Shown here: positions 1-7,801 of the stretch, in pieces | Position numbering within the stretch: position 1 is the first letter of the stretch | Layout of the letters: every line of letters begins with the position of its first letter | Assembly: GCA_938041335.1 (NCBI GenBank) | Contig: CALIAF010000020.1 | Span: forward strand, 1-64,000 | Reading direction: 5' to 3' | From: an uncultured Ulvibacter sp. | GTDB lineage: Bacteria; Bacteroidota; Bacteroidia; Flavobacteriales; Flavobacteriaceae | Length of the DNA: 64,000 nucleotides | The notes under the pieces: model-generated | Told to the model about the DNA's origin: nothing | What the model saw: the letters and a program-made list of their open reading frames with translations, nothing else | Databases searched by the model: none | Made by a program: the position numbers and the translations under genes

Positions 1-60
1 GCTAAGCGTAGTGCGGTTGTAAGGAAACTTTTCGTTTCCGTCTACGCACGAAGCTAAAGC
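1..60. repeat. Nested imperfect palindrome at left edge, cassette-boundary-like
   Basis: GCGTAG (6-11) pairs with CTACGC (42-47), and inside it GGAAAC (23-28) pairs with GTTTCC (34-39) around a 5-nt loop. An 11-nt stretch on one side and 2 nt on the other make the outer fold asymmetric, as in foldable recombination sites such as integron attC. A further perfect 8-bp inverted repeat, GCTAAATC/GATTTAGC, lies at 93-113. The fold is seen directly; a role as a recombination site is inferred only from the nearby tyrosine recombinase. Confidence 0.45.
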
Positions 61-117
61 TTATTGTTTAGTTTTATTTTTTCTTGTCCAAAGCTAAATC
101 CATAAGATTTAGCGACA

Positions 118-258
118 TTATAAATATACACAGACCTTTCGGTTTTGCCCTAAAGTCCGCATTACGTTTAGGTTTTGTTGCCATTTCGTTGTTTTTTTTC
201 GTTCAATTATTATTCCAATTAACGCTCCTACAATTACGATTCCGTTTATAGATTCCAT
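118..258 (-). CDS. Small putative membrane protein, 46 aa
   Basis: A 46-codon ORF starts with ATG at 258 and ends with TAA at 118-120. The first half (ESINGIVIVGALIGIIIE) is one hydrophobic membrane segment followed by a basic tail (RKKTTKWQ). A strong AGGAGG Shine-Dalgarno sequence lies a few bases upstream of the ATG, which is unusual in Bacteroidota and is the main reason to believe the ORF. It lies next to a palindromic edge and near a tyrosine recombinase on the same strand. I do not recognise a family. It could be a cassette-borne small protein or chance. Confidence 0.4.
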   Translation of the reverse strand: MESINGIVIVGALIGIIIERKKTTKWQQNLNVMRTLGQNRKVCVYL

Positions 259-350
259 AAGTCCTCCTTTCCGTATTACTCTTTAAATCCCTGCTAATAT
301 TGAGGCTATTGCAATTCTATTTAACTTATTAATTCTGAAAATGAATTAAT

Positions 351-539
351 TCAGTCCCATTTTTTTAAATTCAGATAACTAGCAAAGTTTATGACTGCAA
401 TCAGTAAACATACCATTCTTGCTACGCGAATGTCAATCCGCAATCCTCGATATGATAAAGGTTCTGATTCCATAAGAAGTCCAATAAATACTAAAGTGGA
501 GACAATTCCAAAAATCAAACTCCATTTACTGTATTTCAT
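351..539 (-). CDS. Small two-helix membrane protein, 62 aa
   Basis: Sixty-two residues with two hydrophobic stretches, at about 8-22 (LIFGIVSTLVFIGLL) and 41-55 (MVCLLIAVINFASYL), predicting two membrane helices with a basic loop between them. It lies between the 46-aa ORF and the tyrosine recombinase, on the same strand as both. No family is recognised. Short membrane proteins of this kind are common in mobile cassettes, but the sequence gives no function. It may be a real gene; the lack of a Shine-Dalgarno is normal for this group of bacteria. Confidence 0.4.
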   Translation of the reverse strand: MKYSKWSLIFGIVSTLVFIGLLMESEPLSYRGLRIDIRVARMVCLLIAVINFASYLNLKKWD

Positions 540-664
540 TTAAATTATTGGGTTTTTTACTTTTTTCACAATGAATGGCAACTTGTTTATACCTCCACAA
601 TATACAAGGATAAAACTAAAATTAAGCATGTTAGTAGCATGTATGTGTGTTTTAAAAAAGCTCA

Positions 665-1516
665 TTATAGTTCGTCAAATGGATTTGTAATGTTAGATAA
701 ACTTCGCGTGCTTACGTGTGTATAGATCATTGTGGTCTTAGGGCTTTGGTGCCCTAAAAGCTGTTGTATGTAACGTAAATCAGTGCCGTTTTCTAATAAA
801 TGCGTTGCAAAACTGTGTCGTAAGGTGTGCAATCGAACGTGCTTTATTATCGATGTCTGCGCTACAGCTCGACGCAAAACCTGTCTTGCGCTACTCGCAG
901 AATAGGGCCCACCATTTTGCCCTTCAAACAAAAATGTACTAGGAGTATAGGCAGCATAATACCTACGCAGATCCAATAAAATAGTATGACTCAATAAGGT
1001 GTATCTATCCTTTTTTCCCTTTGCGCCTCGCACAAAAAGCAACATACGCCCACTGTCTATATCGGTCTCTTTTAAATTTAGTGCTTCGCCTATGCGCAAG
1101 CCAGAAGAATATAATAAACTCAACAACACTTTATGTTTAAGATTTTTAATGACACCAAGAACGGCCTTTACTTCATTCTTACTTAGTACTTGTGGCAACG
1201 TTTTAGGTTTTTCTGGTCGCTCATAATCTGCTAATACTAGTGGAGTGCCTTTAAATTCCATAAATTTTTTAATGCCGCTGATCACTTGATTTTGATAAGA
1301 AATTGAAAATTTACGCTTTATTATATAATGATGGTTAAAACGACGTACCCAATATTCATTGAGCTCTGTAGCATTATTTGCTATTATAAAAAGTAAAAAA
1401 CGTCGTACAGAATCTTCATAAGCTTGTATGGTATTTGTGGCAAGCCGACGCTCTCGCATCCAGTGAGTAAAGGAGGAGAGCACCTTGTCCATTCTTTCTT
1501 TTTTGTCTGTATTCAT
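665..1516 (-). CDS. Tyrosine recombinase / integrase (XerC/D-IntI-like)
   Basis: A 283-residue site-specific recombinase that would cut and rejoin DNA through a 3'-phosphotyrosine. An N-terminal SAM-like core-binding domain covers about 10-95. The catalytic domain carries Arg141 (GLRIGEAL), a beta-hairpin lysine in GKKDR (168-169), His230 and Arg233 (LHTLRHSF), His256 (LLGH) and the nucleophile Tyr265 (IYTHVS), so it looks active. Length and motifs fit both XerD-like and integron-type integrases; without alignment I cannot see whether the integron-specific insert is present. Small ORFs and palindromes lie past its 3' end on the same strand, consistent with a cassette-like or mobile edge. It is unlikely to be the housekeeping XerC/XerD, but that is not excluded. 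Confidence 0.85.
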   Translation of the reverse strand: MNTDKKERMDKVLSSFTHWMRERRLATNTIQAYEDSVRRFLLFIIANNATELNEYWVRRFNHHYIIKRKFSISYQNQVISGIKKFMEFKGTPLVLADYERPEKPKTLPQVLSKNEVKAVLGVIKNLKHKVLLSLLYSSGLRIGEALNLKETDIDSGRMLLFVRGAKGKKDRYTLLSHTILLDLRRYYAAYTPSTFLFEGQNGGPYSASSARQVLRRAVAQTSIIKHVRLHTLRHSFATHLLENGTDLRYIQQLLGHQSPKTTMIYTHVSTRSLSNITNPFDEL

Positions 1517-1648
1517 CGTTAATATGCCTTTATATAGTGCAACATAATAATTAATAGGTTCAAAAAAATAAAGAAAGAGATTATAGCAGTTAATAGCCGT
1601 TAAAAACGTTTATATTGCTCCATATAGAACTTTAAACGATTAAAAACT

Positions 1649-2011
1649 TTGAAAACGTGTAGAATTTGTAGTAAAATAATTATTGGGCGCAGCGATAAAA
1701 CATTCTGCTCCCAACGTTGCAAAAATTATTATCACATTAATTTAAGAAAGGTAACCGTAATAGCCACTGCTGCTATAGATGAAATCTTACACAGAAATAG
1801 ATCCATATTATTAGAACTTTTAGGAAAGCATAAATCGCAAATTAAAATTGACAGATTAACCCTAGAAGAAACTAATTTTAAATTTAAATACCATACACAT
1901 ACTCATCTCAATAGCGCAGGAAAAACCATGCATTTTGTGTATGACTTTGGGTGGATGCAATTCTCTAATGACCAGCTGTTAATTGTACGTAAAGCTTTAA
2001 CCTATAGTTGA
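1649..2011 (+). CDS. Small zinc-ribbon protein of unknown function
   Basis: One hundred and twenty residues starting at TTG (no ATG is available in frame before the domain; the frame opens after a TAG at 1625). The N-terminus has CRIC near residues 4-7 and CSQRC near 20-24, a C-x2-C...C-x3-C zinc ribbon of the kind seen in short Bacteroidota proteins. The remainder is an alpha/beta region with a basic helix and a histidine-rich HTHTH segment near 84. It stands alone, divergent from the recombinase. A nucleic-acid-binding role is possible but not shown. Confidence 0.65.
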   Translation: MKTCRICSKIIIGRSDKTFCSQRCKNYYHINLRKVTVIATAAIDEILHRNRSILLELLGKHKSQIKIDRLTLEETNFKFKYHTHTHLNSAGKTMHFVYDFGWMQFSNDQLLIVRKALTYS

Positions 2012-2012
2012 T

Positions 2013-2022
2013 ATTTCCGAAG
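2013..2022 (-). repeat. CTTCGGAAAT motif copy (first of 15)
   Basis: First copy in the window of a 10-base sequence I count 15 times on either strand. Plus orientation (CTTCGGAAAT): 3908, 7875, 20218, 27805, 29308, 44976, 48249, 51656, 58344. Minus orientation (ATTTCCGAAG): 2013, 6566, 14312, 31076, 34595, 45180. Coordinates are the left end on the plus strand. Six copies are intergenic. Function is unknown. Confidence 0.8.
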
Positions 2023-2148
2023 TTAAAATTAAGTTGATCTTTTTTTCTCTCTATGATAAACTAAAGCATACAGAAACCGCCTTTAAAGTATATTGAGATT
2101 AAATTTTATAGCACTTAATTAGAATTAAGAAGGTTATATTAGGTAGCA

Positions 2149-3792
2149 CTACACCTGTAAAATTCCCATGTTAAAAGGCTTCTCAATAGGAGCGTGGTTT
2201 GCAGCCTCAATACCAAGACTCACCCAAGTTCTCGTATCCAATGGATCAATAACGCCATCCGTCCAGATTCTAGAAGCTGCGTAATACGGAGAAATCTGCT
2301 CGTCGTAACGCGCCTTAATACGGTCAAATAATTCTTTCTCTACTTCTGGAGTGATCGTTTCCCCTCGCTTTTTAAGCGATGCTGTTTCTATCTGTAACAA
2401 TACTTTTGCGGCACTATTACCACTCATTACGGCAAGCTCGGCACTAGGCCAGGCCGCAATTAAATTAGGGTCGTATGCCTTGCCACACATTGCGTAGTTT
2501 CCGGCACCATAACTATTACCAATAATAATGGTAAATTTTGGCACCACACTATTACTCACAGCATTTACCATTTTTGCTCCATCTTTAATAATACCGCCGT
2601 GCTCGCTTTTACTTCCTACCATAAAGCCAGTAACGTCTTGTAAAAAAACAAGCGGAATTTTTTTCTGGTTACAATTAGCAATAAATCGCGTCGCTTTATC
2701 TGCACTATCGCTATAAATCACACCGCCAAACTGCATTTCGCTAGGCTGCGTTTTTGCTTTGGTCGTCTTCACCAGTTTACGTTGGTTGGCCACAATGCCA
2801 ACCGCCCAGCCGTCTATACGCGCATATCCAGTGAGTATGGTCTGACCATAGCCTTTTTTGTATTCTTCAAAATCGCTAGCGTCTACAAGACGTGTAATGA
2901 TCTCTCGCATGTCGTATTGTTCGGCACGAGATTTTGGGAGAATACCGTAGATGTCTTGTGGATTTTCTTTTGGTTTTTCGGCTTTAATTCTATTAAAACC
3001 AGCTTTGTCATAATCTCCTATTTTAGAGACGATGTTCTTAATCGTGTCTAATGCGTCTTTATCATCTTTAGACTTATAATCTGTCACACCGCTCACTTCG
3101 CATTGTACCGTCGCACCGCCCAGGTCTTCATTGTCAATGCTCTCGCCAATGGCTGCTTTTACTAGATAGCTTCCGGCAAGAAAGATAGATCCCGTTTTGT
3201 CTACAATTAAGGCCTCGTCACTCATAATAGGTAAGTAGGCACCACCAGCAACACAAGACCCCATAATAGCAGAAATTTGAGTAATCCCCATACTGCTCAT
3301 CACAGCATTGTTTCTAAAAATACGTCCAAAGTGTTCCTTGTCTGGAAAAATCTCATCCTGCATCGGTAAATACACCCCTGCGCTATCTACAAGATAGATA
3401 ATAGGTAATTTATTTTCTATAGATATCTCTTGAGCACGAAGGTTTTTCTTTCCTGTGATCGGGAACCAAGCTCCAGCTTTAACGGTTGCATCATTTGCTA
3501 CCACAATCACTTGCTTGCCCATAATGTAACCTATTTTTACCACCACACCACCACTAGGGCATCCGCCATGTGCTGCATACATGCCATCACCGGCAAAAGC
3601 ACCAATCTCAATAGACTTCTTTTTTGAGTCTAAGAGATAATCAATACGCTCGCGAGCAGTCATTTTTCCTTTGGCATGATGCTTTGCAGTCCTTTTTTCC
3701 CCACCACCTAGTTTTACCTTGGCAAAGCGTTGGCGCAAGTCTGAAAGGAGTAATTTATTATGATCTTCGTTTTTGTTGAAGTTGATATCCAC
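2149..3792 (-). CDS. Acyl-CoA carboxylase carboxyltransferase subunit (methylcrotonyl-CoA carboxylase beta-like)
   Basis: A 547-residue carboxyltransferase that would transfer a carboxyl group from carboxybiotin to an acyl-CoA. It has two crotonase-like halves. The N-half shows DSAGVYLPMQ and MGSCVAGGAYLP, and the C-half FLQDVTGFMVG and GNSYGAGNYAMCG, which match the CoA- and carboxybiotin-binding oxyanion regions. The LVDSAGVYLPMQDEIFPD segment and the following text resemble methylcrotonyl-CoA carboxylase beta (leucine breakdown) more than propionyl-CoA carboxylase. No biotin carboxylase/BCCP alpha subunit is adjacent, so the partner must be encoded elsewhere. Length is full for the family. 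Substrate assignment is an inference from motif resemblance. Confidence 0.88.
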   Translation of the reverse strand: MDINFNKNEDHNKLLLSDLRQRFAKVKLGGGEKRTAKHHAKGKMTARERIDYLLDSKKKSIEIGAFAGDGMYAAHGGCPSGGVVVKIGYIMGKQVIVVANDATVKAGAWFPITGKKNLRAQEISIENKLPIIYLVDSAGVYLPMQDEIFPDKEHFGRIFRNNAVMSSMGITQISAIMGSCVAGGAYLPIMSDEALIVDKTGSIFLAGSYLVKAAIGESIDNEDLGGATVQCEVSGVTDYKSKDDKDALDTIKNIVSKIGDYDKAGFNRIKAEKPKENPQDIYGILPKSRAEQYDMREIITRLVDASDFEEYKKGYGQTILTGYARIDGWAVGIVANQRKLVKTTKAKTQPSEMQFGGVIYSDSADKATRFIANCNQKKIPLVFLQDVTGFMVGSKSEHGGIIKDGAKMVNAVSNSVVPKFTIIIGNSYGAGNYAMCGKAYDPNLIAAWPSAELAVMSGNSAAKVLLQIETASLKKRGETITPEVEKELFDRIKARYDEQISPYYAASRIWTDGVIDPLDTRTWVSLGIEAANHAPIEKPFNMGILQV

Positions 3793-4022
3793 GTGTTTTC
3801 TGTTTTGAGTAAAAATACAAAATATTAGTGTTTTATAGCGCCTATTTAAAAATGGTATTGATCAAATGAAAAAGCAATCCTGCCATTAAAAACAATATGA
3901 TTTCTTACTTCGGAAATACTATTGGTTTGAATCTAGCCCATAGTCTCATTGCCCATCATGAGAAGAATCACGATAAGTAATTCTAAGAATACCCAATGCA
4001 TCGATAGAAACCAAGCAGCCCA

Positions 4023-4096
4023 GAGTACATTTTTTAGTAAAAGTAGTTTCAGCCTAGCGTTTTTTGTTTCGTTTTTTTGGTAATGCAAAAAATGAA
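4023..4096. repeat. Dispersed 74-bp repeat, copy A
   Basis: Begins GAGTACATTTTTTAGTAAAA and ends in GCAAAAAATGAA. Copy B at 4297-4370 differs at only about four positions. A shorter, more diverged version of the 3' half is at about 16291-16335. The core is a T-rich run, CTAGCGTTTTTTG, followed by GGCAATGCAAAAA. Confidence 0.8.
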
Positions 4097-4296
4097 AAAA
4101 GAGAAAAAAGAGAAAAAAGAAAACCAATTAGCCCAGAGTAAGCTTTTAAAAGGCCTAAACTAATTTTACGTAAAAAAATGAAATGAGGGAAGGGCAAGCA
4201 AACTAGCGCCAGCCTAACCATTTATGTAAACAATAGATCATCTCACGACAGAGCAATAGCTCACAACAAACCGACACCCTTAGTTTGCTCCGTAGC

Positions 4297-4370
4297 GAGT
4301 ACATTTTTTAGTAAAAGTAGTTGTAGCCTAGCGTTTTTTGGTTCGTTTTTTTGGCAATGCAAAAAATGAA
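4297..4370. repeat. Dispersed 74-bp repeat, copy B
   Basis: Near-identical to 4023-4096, in the same orientation and offset by 274 bp. The DNA between the two copies is not itself duplicated, so this looks like two insertions of one small element rather than a tandem duplication. Confidence 0.8.
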
Positions 4371-4497
4371 CGAGGGAGATGGATAGCGCTGTTTAATCTT
4401 AGTAGAAACCAAGGTAATCTCAAGAAGCACATTTCAGAATAAATTATAAATATATATCACGGTAATAGTTACCTAGGTAGATATTAATTATTTTGTG

Positions 4498-4505
4498 TAT
4501 CTTTG
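4498..4505 (+). promoter_or_regulatory. Bacteroidota -7 promoter box (TATCTTTG)
   Basis: Perfect match to TAnnTTTG, the -7 element of the primary sigma factor in this phylum, about 125 bp upstream of the FMN reductase gene. The implied leader of roughly 115 nt contains the palindromic repeat at 4576-4599. No clear -33 TTTG at ideal spacing. Confidence 0.5.
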
Positions 4506-4575
4506 TATTTATAAACGGTGAATAGTGATTAGTAAATGATGATCAGAAGCGATTGTAATGTAAAAACCACTAACT

Positions 4576-4599
4576 GTCACCCTGAGCCTGTCGAAGGGC
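4576..4599. repeat. REP-like palindromic repeat (CCCTGAGC..GTCGAAGGG)
   Basis: The sequence GTCACCCTGAGCCTGTCGAA followed by GGGC recurs with one change at 18852-18875. Shortened relatives (CTGAGCGTTGTCGAAGTG) occur at 18638-18655 and 18753-18770. The ends CCCT/AGGG can pair. It lies in the presumed leader of the downstream redox operon. Confidence 0.65.
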
Positions 4600-4629
4600 A
4601 ACAGATAACAAATAAACAACAAAAAAACT

Positions 4630-5160
4630 ATGAAAAATATAATAGCATTTGCAGCAAGCAACAGCAAAACATCCATTAACAAACAATTAGCGACATACAC
4701 TGCAAATCAAGTGAAAGATGCAACCGTAACTGTTTTAGATCTTAATGATTTTGACTTACCTGTGTACGGTATTGATCTGGAGAACGAGATTGGAATACCA
4801 GATAACGCGCACCAGTTTCTAAAGCACATAAAAGAAGCTGATGGAATCGTAATTTCTTTTGCAGAGCATAACGGAGCATACGCAACGGTTTTTAAAAACC
4901 TGTTCGACTGGATGTCACGTATAGATGGTAAGTTGTGGAGTGATGTTCCTATGTTTTTGATGGCAACCTCACCAGGAGCAAGAGGAGGTGCAACAGTCTT
5001 AGATATTGCAAAGGGTAGATTTCCTTATATGGGCGGAAATATAAAAGCCGTGTTTTCTTTACCAAGTTTTAATGACAACTTTTCAGAGGATGGAATTAAA
5101 GACAAAGAGTTAAACGATAAACTGAACGAGTCGATTGTGGCTTTTCAAGAAGCATTATAA
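4630..5160 (+). CDS. NADPH-dependent FMN reductase family oxidoreductase
   Basis: A 176-residue flavodoxin-fold protein. The N-terminus IIAFAASNSKTSINKQLA is the FMN-phosphate loop of the NADPH-dependent FMN reductase family, and EHNGAYATVFKNLFDW is its second conserved flavin-contact region. It probably moves electrons from NAD(P)H to FMN or quinones in the cytoplasm. It is first in a plus-strand run with a Fer4_19-CDGSH protein, a MarR regulator and a pirin, a combination that suggests a response to electrophiles or redox stress. The intergenic gap to the next gene is 18 bp. Substrate unknown. Confidence 0.85.
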   Translation: MKNIIAFAASNSKTSINKQLATYTANQVKDATVTVLDLNDFDLPVYGIDLENEIGIPDNAHQFLKHIKEADGIVISFAEHNGAYATVFKNLFDWMSRIDGKLWSDVPMFLMATSPGARGGATVLDIAKGRFPYMGGNIKAVFSLPSFNDNFSEDGIKDKELNDKLNESIVAFQEAL

Positions 5161-5178
5161 TAATGTAATACAAGAGGT

Positions 5179-5610
5179 ATGAGCACAGATAGAGAGATAA
5201 TCAAACAATACAAAAACGAAGATCTAACCGTATTCTGGAAACCTAAAAAATGTATTCACGCAGCAGAGTGTGTTTCTCGGTTACCTAAAGTGTATCATCC
5301 AGAAGAAAAACCTTGGATTAAAATAGAAAACGCTACAACTGCTGCATTAATGGAGCAAATAGATGCTTGTCCTTCTGGCGCATTATCATACGCTTTAATT
5401 GGGAGTCACGAGAACACCGAAAAAATTGACGAAACTAAAGTGACCGTCAAAGAAAATGGACCTTTATTAATTTTTGGAGCATTAGATATAGAGCACAGTA
5501 ATGGTCATAAAGAGCAAAAAGATAAAGCTACTGCATTTTGTAGATGCGGCGCTTCTGCTAATAAACCATATTGTGATGGCACACATGCGAAAATTGACTT
5601 TAAAGGATAG
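5179..5610 (+). CDS. Fer4_19 plus CDGSH iron-sulfur fusion protein
   Basis: A 143-residue protein with two iron-sulfur modules. Residues 14-76 form a divergent mono-cluster ferredoxin domain (Fer4_19), with Cys residues at CIHAAEC and in DACPSGAL. Residues 115-135 form a CDGSH zinc-finger-like [2Fe-2S] site, CRCGASANKPYCDGTH, with its three cysteines and one histidine intact. It is likely a cytoplasmic electron carrier or sensor. It lies 18 bp after the FMN reductase and 3 bp before the MarR gene, so it is cotranscribed. Separate single-domain versions exist in other bacteria; the fused form is known in Bacteroidota. Confidence 0.88.
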   Translation: MSTDREIIKQYKNEDLTVFWKPKKCIHAAECVSRLPKVYHPEEKPWIKIENATTAALMEQIDACPSGALSYALIGSHENTEKIDETKVTVKENGPLLIFGALDIEHSNGHKEQKDKATAFCRCGASANKPYCDGTHAKIDFKG

Positions 5611-5613
5611 ATT

Positions 5614-6051
5614 TTGAGTGATATAGAAAAAGATATAAATACAAGTTTTACCAGTATAAAAATAAAAGCATTGCTTAATCTTATTTATACGGCAAATTGG
5701 ATTTCTAATAAACAGAATACTTTTTTTAAACCCTTTGGTCTTTCGCCGCAACAGTATAATGTTCTCAGAATATTAAGAGGAGCAGCAAAGCCAATATCAG
5801 TTCAGACTATAAGAGATCGTATGCTCGAGAAAGCTCCTAATGCAACCCGATTAATGGATAAACTTAATACTAAGGGGTATATAGAAAGATTAGCTTGTCC
5901 AGAAGATAGGCGAGTGGTTCATATAACAATCACACAGCAAGGGCTCGATTTATTACAGAAAATAGATGGAGCATATAAAGAAGATTTACTAAAAAAATTA
6001 AGTAAAAAAGAAGCTGAGCAGTTAAGTGATTTACTGGATAAAATAAGATAG
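5614..6051 (+). CDS. MarR family transcriptional regulator
   Basis: A 145-residue winged-helix regulator starting at TTG, 3 nt after the preceding stop. The DNA-recognition helix region is LRGAAKPISVQTIRDRM, and the wing carries the typical CPEDRRVVHITITQQG (DxR motif). As usual for MarR proteins next to oxidoreductases, it probably represses its own operon until an oxidant or phenolic ligand releases it. No operator palindrome was recognised upstream. Evidence for the family is strong; the ligand is unknown. Confidence 0.88.
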   Translation: MSDIEKDINTSFTSIKIKALLNLIYTANWISNKQNTFFKPFGLSPQQYNVLRILRGAAKPISVQTIRDRMLEKAPNATRLMDKLNTKGYIERLACPEDRRVVHITITQQGLDLLQKIDGAYKEDLLKKLSKKEAEQLSDLLDKIR

Positions 6052-6086
6052 TCCCCTTAGCCCCCAAAGAAGTAATAACAATAATT

Positions 6087-6110
6087 AAAAGATACCCGCC
6101 TGCGCGGGCA
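6087..6110 (+). repeat. Start-codon-proximal GC palindrome (copy 1 of 3)
   Basis: AAAAGATACCCGCC, then TGC, then GCGGGCA: a 5-bp CCCGC/GCGGG stem with a 4-nt loop. It ends 5 nt before the pirin ATG. The other copies are at 17623-17646 (6 nt before the bshB1 ATG) and 34515-34538 (minus strand, 5 nt before the prfB ATG). All three share orientation relative to the gene. Confidence 0.8.
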
Positions 6111-6115
6111 GTACC

Positions 6116-6985
6116 ATGAAAAATAATAGCATAAAGAAAATAGGACGAAGTGACTTTGTAAATATGGGGCCTATAAAATTAAGGCAACCTATCCCTACGC
6201 ACGATATAGATTTGATAGACCCATTTGTGTTGCTACACCATTATGGGCCGTATCCTATAAATGAGTTAAATAACCCCTTTGATCTAGGTCCACATCCACA
6301 CCGTGGGTTTGAACCTATAACTTTTTTAATTCAGGGAGAGCAGTTACATCGCGATTCTTTGGGTAATGAAAGTGTTGTAAAAGCTGGAGACGTGCAATGG
6401 ACAACGGCTGGTCGTGGTATTATTCATGCAGAAGGCCCTACTAAGGAGTTCGTTAAAAAAGGAGGTGAGTTAGAAGGAATTCAATTATGGCTCAATCTTC
6501 CAGCGGCTAAAAAGATGATTCCGCCCGCGTATCAACACGAGAAGAACGAAGATTTTAACCTAGTTATTTCCGAAGATAAAAAAGTAGCGGTACAAGTTAT
6601 TGCTGGAGCATTAGAACAAACCAATGGAAGGATTGCTACTCAAACCGCTGTAAATGCTTTTATGATAGACGTTGAGGCAACTGGCGAATATTTTTTAAAG
6701 ATTCCCAAAAGTCATCAATCATTATTGTATTTGATTAAAGGAGCGGTGTTAATTAATACTTCAGAAACATTACAGATGAATGAAAATCAGATGATATGGT
6801 TTGAACAAGATGGCGATGGTGTTAGTATAAAAGGAAATGAGAATAGTAAACTTTTATTTCTCTCTGGTGAACCTATCAATGAAAAAATAAAAAGTTATGG
6901 GCCTTATGTGATGAACAACCAAACAGAAATTATGGAGGCACTCCGTGATTATCAAATGGGAAAAATGGGCTTTCTGCCTGGATAG
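6116..6985 (+). CDS. Pirin family protein
   Basis: A 289-residue bicupin. The N-terminal cupin has the pirin metal ligands in PHPHRGFEP (about 61-69) and in HAEGP with a downstream glutamate (about 104). The C-terminal half is the second cupin, with the usual LFLSGEPINEKI segment. Pirins are cytoplasmic iron proteins, some with quercetinase-like dioxygenase activity. Here it closes the redox operon begun at 4630, although 64 bp with a GC palindrome lie between the MarR stop and this ATG. A UUCG-loop terminator follows at 6991. Enzyme activity not demonstrable from sequence. Confidence 0.9.
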   Translation: MKNNSIKKIGRSDFVNMGPIKLRQPIPTHDIDLIDPFVLLHHYGPYPINELNNPFDLGPHPHRGFEPITFLIQGEQLHRDSLGNESVVKAGDVQWTTAGRGIIHAEGPTKEFVKKGGELEGIQLWLNLPAAKKMIPPAYQHEKNEDFNLVISEDKKVAVQVIAGALEQTNGRIATQTAVNAFMIDVEATGEYFLKIPKSHQSLLYLIKGAVLINTSETLQMNENQMIWFEQDGDGVSIKGNENSKLLFLSGEPINEKIKSYGPYVMNNQTEIMEALRDYQMGKMGFLPG

Positions 6986-6990
6986 TAAAT

Positions 6991-7015
6991 AAGCGCTCTT
7001 CGGAGTGCTTTTTTT
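6991..7015 (+). terminator. Intrinsic terminator with TTCG loop
   Basis: AAGCGCTC-TTCG-GAGTGCTT followed by a T run, just after the pirin stop codon; a stable UUCG-type loop. Confidence 0.85.
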
Positions 7016-7130
7016 ATATAAAAATGCGATATTTGTTATCCTTTATTTTTAGCGTTATTCTAGTACCTCACCTAATAAAAGCTTAGCGCATTGATTTTAA
7101 ATAAAGACGATAACAAACTAATACAACCTT

Positions 7131-7313
7131 ATGGGAATGAATAAAAATACAGTTTTGGCCTGGGCCACATTTATAATGATTGTAATGGGTCTTGTCCTTA
7201 TCGGTCTCGGAATCTACAGATATGCAGATGTTGCAGGATGGGGATTTGCAACCGTAGGAATAGGCTTTTTTGCAATCGCATGGGTGTTTAATGCCCTTAA
7301 AGGTAGAGTGTAA
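7131..7313 (+). CDS. CAL67264-type small membrane protein, 60 aa
   Basis: A 60-residue protein with two hydrophobic segments: VLAWATFIMIVMGLVLIGLG (about 8-27) and a glycine-rich GWGFATVGIGFFAIAWVF (about 37-54). It closely resembles a short, highly conserved Flavobacteriia membrane protein family that annotation pipelines call CAL67264, of unknown function. Start ATG at 7131 is followed by a second in-frame ATG two codons later. It stands alone between the pirin terminator and the 203-bp tandem repeats. Confidence 0.75.
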   Translation: MGMNKNTVLAWATFIMIVMGLVLIGLGIYRYADVAGWGFATVGIGFFAIAWVFNALKGRV

Positions 7314-7320
7314 TAAAACC

Positions 7321-7801
7321 CATGTGAAGGGTGGTTCAAAAAGAAAATTTTTATTTTTTTGTAAAAATTTTTGTTTTTGTACCGTATCACAAATAGTTAA
7401 GAGTAGCTTGTAAATACCCAAGCGACGGGTGGCAAAAAGAAAATATAATTTTTTAATTTGCGAAGCAAGAAATTATAATTTTTTTTGTCGTAATGAGTAC
7501 CTCTTAAAGAATAGAGTATAACTCATGTGAAGGGTGGTTCAAAAAGAAAATTTTTATTTTTTTGTAAAAATTTTGTTTTTGTACCGTATCACAAATAGTA
7601 AAGGGTAGCGTTTAAATACCCAAGCGACGGGTGGCAAAAAGAAATTATAATTTTTTAATTTGCGAAGCAAGAAAATATAATTTCTTTTTGTCGTAATGAA
7701 TACCACTTAAAGAATAGAGTATAACCCATGTGAAGGGTGGTTCAAAAAGAAAATTTTTATTTTTTCGTAATTTTTTTGTTTTTGTACCGTATCACAAAGC
7801 A
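7321..7801. repeat. 203-bp tandem repeat, about 2.4 copies
   Basis: Units start at CATGTGAAGGGTGGTTC at 7321, 7524 and 7727, giving an exact 203-bp period twice; the third unit breaks off after GTACCGTATCACAAA near 7800. Each full unit contains an AT-rich hairpin around TTGC-GAA-GCAA. Differences between units are few and scattered, mostly in the T runs. No ORF crosses the array convincingly. Confidence 0.9.

Larger units (their letters stand above)
3793..4629. other. 837-base gene-poor interval with repeats
   Basis: No convincing gene. It holds a CTTCGGAAAT copy (3908), two copies of a 74-bp dispersed repeat (4023 and 4297), a family promoter box (4498) and a CCCTGAGC...GTCGAAGGG palindromic repeat (4576). 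The single open frame of 64 codons here is a poly-T/poly-A artefact over the repeat. Confidence 0.7.

Noticed and set aside
2782-3051. 89-codon plus-strand frame inside the carboxyltransferase gene
   Set aside because: Antisense shadow of a strongly conserved protein.
3933-4127. 64-codon minus-strand open frame rich in Phe and Leu
   Set aside because: It runs through T-rich dispersed repeat copy A and poly-A tracts; composition is that of the repeat, not of a gene.
4509-4700. 63-codon minus-strand frame over the start of the FMN reductase gene
   Set aside because: It covers a palindromic repeat and the antisense of a clear gene start; no protein features beyond hydrophobicity.
7083-7421. 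112-codon minus-strand frame opposite the small membrane protein
   Set aside because: It is antisense to a recognisable conserved protein and extends into the 203-bp repeat.
7321-7801. Tandem repeats considered as CRISPR
   Set aside because: The whole 203-bp unit repeats, with no short repeat/unique spacer alternation and no cas genes; the same applies to the arrays at 12075 and 18540.
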